From: Planctomycetota bacterium
Lineage (GTDB): Bacteria; Planctomycetota; Phycisphaerae; Phycisphaerales; UBA1924
Reading direction: 5' to 3'
DNA: 29,412 nt
Assembly: GCA_023432465.1 (NCBI GenBank)
Contig: JAEYUO010000073.1
Location: 1 to 29,412 of the forward strand
Shown here: positions 29,038 through 29,412 of the stretch, one piece after another
How positions within the stretch are numbered: the first letter of the stretch is position 1
How the letters are laid out: each line of letters begins with the position of its first letter
Notes under the pieces: generated by a model
Seen by the model: only the letters and a program-made list of their open reading frames with translations
What the model was told of the DNA's origin: nothing
Database searches by the model: none
Position numbers and translations under genes: made by a program

Positions 29038-29412
29038 ATGGCGGAGAGACAGGAACGGGCGGCGATCGTGACCGGCGCCGGCACGGGCATCGGGCAGGCG
29101 ATCGCGCTTAAGCTGGCCGAGGCCGGCATCCGGGTGATGGTCGTCGGACGGCGGCAGCAGCCGCTCGATGACACCATCGGCCGGGCGCCTGAAGGCAGCA
29201 CGGTCTCGGCGCTTTCCGCCGACGTCGCCGATGCTGCGGACCGCGAGCGGATCGTCGAAGCGACGCTCGACCGCTTCGGGCGCATCGACATCCTGGTCAA
29301 TAACGCAGGCACGCATATTCGGGGTACGATCGACGACACCACCTTTCAGATGCTCGAAAAGCAGCTCCACGAGAAGCTGTTCGGCTTCCTTGGCATGATC
29401 CAGGCGGTCGTG
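29038..29412 (+). CDS. Short-chain dehydrogenase/reductase, 3' end cut by the window
   Basis: The first 125 residues of an SDR-family NAD(P)-dependent oxidoreductase. The nucleotide motif TGAGTGIG (12-19) and the NNAG motif (LVNNAGTH) are complete. The catalytic Tyr-x-x-x-Lys lies beyond the window. GAGG at 29025-29028, 9 nt before the ATG, supports the start. Codon choice differs from the genes before it: most Arg codons are CGG and Ala is often GCG, where neighbours favour CGC and GCC. A C-rich homopolymer stretch (about 28965-28996) lies just upstream. The gene may be acquired, or the contig may be chimeric here. Confidence 0.85.
   Translation, partial: MAERQERAAIVTGAGTGIGQAIALKLAEAGIRVMVVGRRQQPLDDTIGRAPEGSTVSALSADVADAADRERIVEATLDRFGRIDILVNNAGTHIRGTIDDTTFQMLEKQLHEKLFGFLGMIQAVV

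Overview
The window is a very GC-rich bacterial chromosome segment, most likely from a planctomycete of the Phycisphaerae (Phycisphaerales) type. The reasons are a tricorn-type protease, two secreted ClpP-fold proteins with a small beta domain ('DGR-x-LEGEV' type), membrane proteins with a C-terminal zinc ribbon, a kinase with C-terminal membrane helices, and long Ala/Pro/Lys-rich tails on translation proteins. No marker gene fixes the species. The taxonomic call is inference; the gene calls rest on motifs read from the sequence.

Layout. 1-5044: a 5'-truncated tricorn-like S41 protease, a secreted papain-like-pattern protein, and a convergent TauE/SafE permease. 5045-7473: a secreted 3D-domain protein and a DUF58 protein; ten copies of a 7-bp repeat follow directly on the DUF58 stop codon. 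7590-9560: an accessory island with an esterase, a Y1 (IS200/IS605- or RAYT-like) transposase and at least eight hairpins. Five of these form a mirror-image set around the transposase. 9570-10535: a small zinc-ribbon membrane protein, a hairpin-rich non-coding stretch and tRNA-Gln(UUG). 10615-15910: a housekeeping operon (GlmU-like uridylyltransferase, prs, rplY, pth, rpsF, ssb, rplI) closed by a strong terminator; rpsR is missing from its usual place. 16028-22104, minus strand: an M3 oligopeptidase, two paralogous ClpP-fold proteins and a CCA-adding-type nucleotidyltransferase. 22186-28807: a CMD/AhpD-like protein, an unknown protein, an O-methyltransferase, a zinc-ribbon membrane protein between inverted repeats, an EamA transporter with a zinc-ribbon tail, a Ser/Thr kinase, dapB and a 24-residue Lys/Ala peptide. 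29038-end: a truncated SDR with different codon use, behind a C-homopolymer stretch that may be an assembly join.

The observations most worth following are: (1) the transposase bracketed by mirrored two-hairpin elements whose stems show compensatory base changes, a REPtron/BIME-like system; and (2) a repeated promoter layout, with TANNNT 5-7 nt before the start codon and no Shine-Dalgarno sequence, at eight genes, pointing to widespread leaderless transcription. Genes inside operons here instead carry GGAG-type ribosome binding sites.
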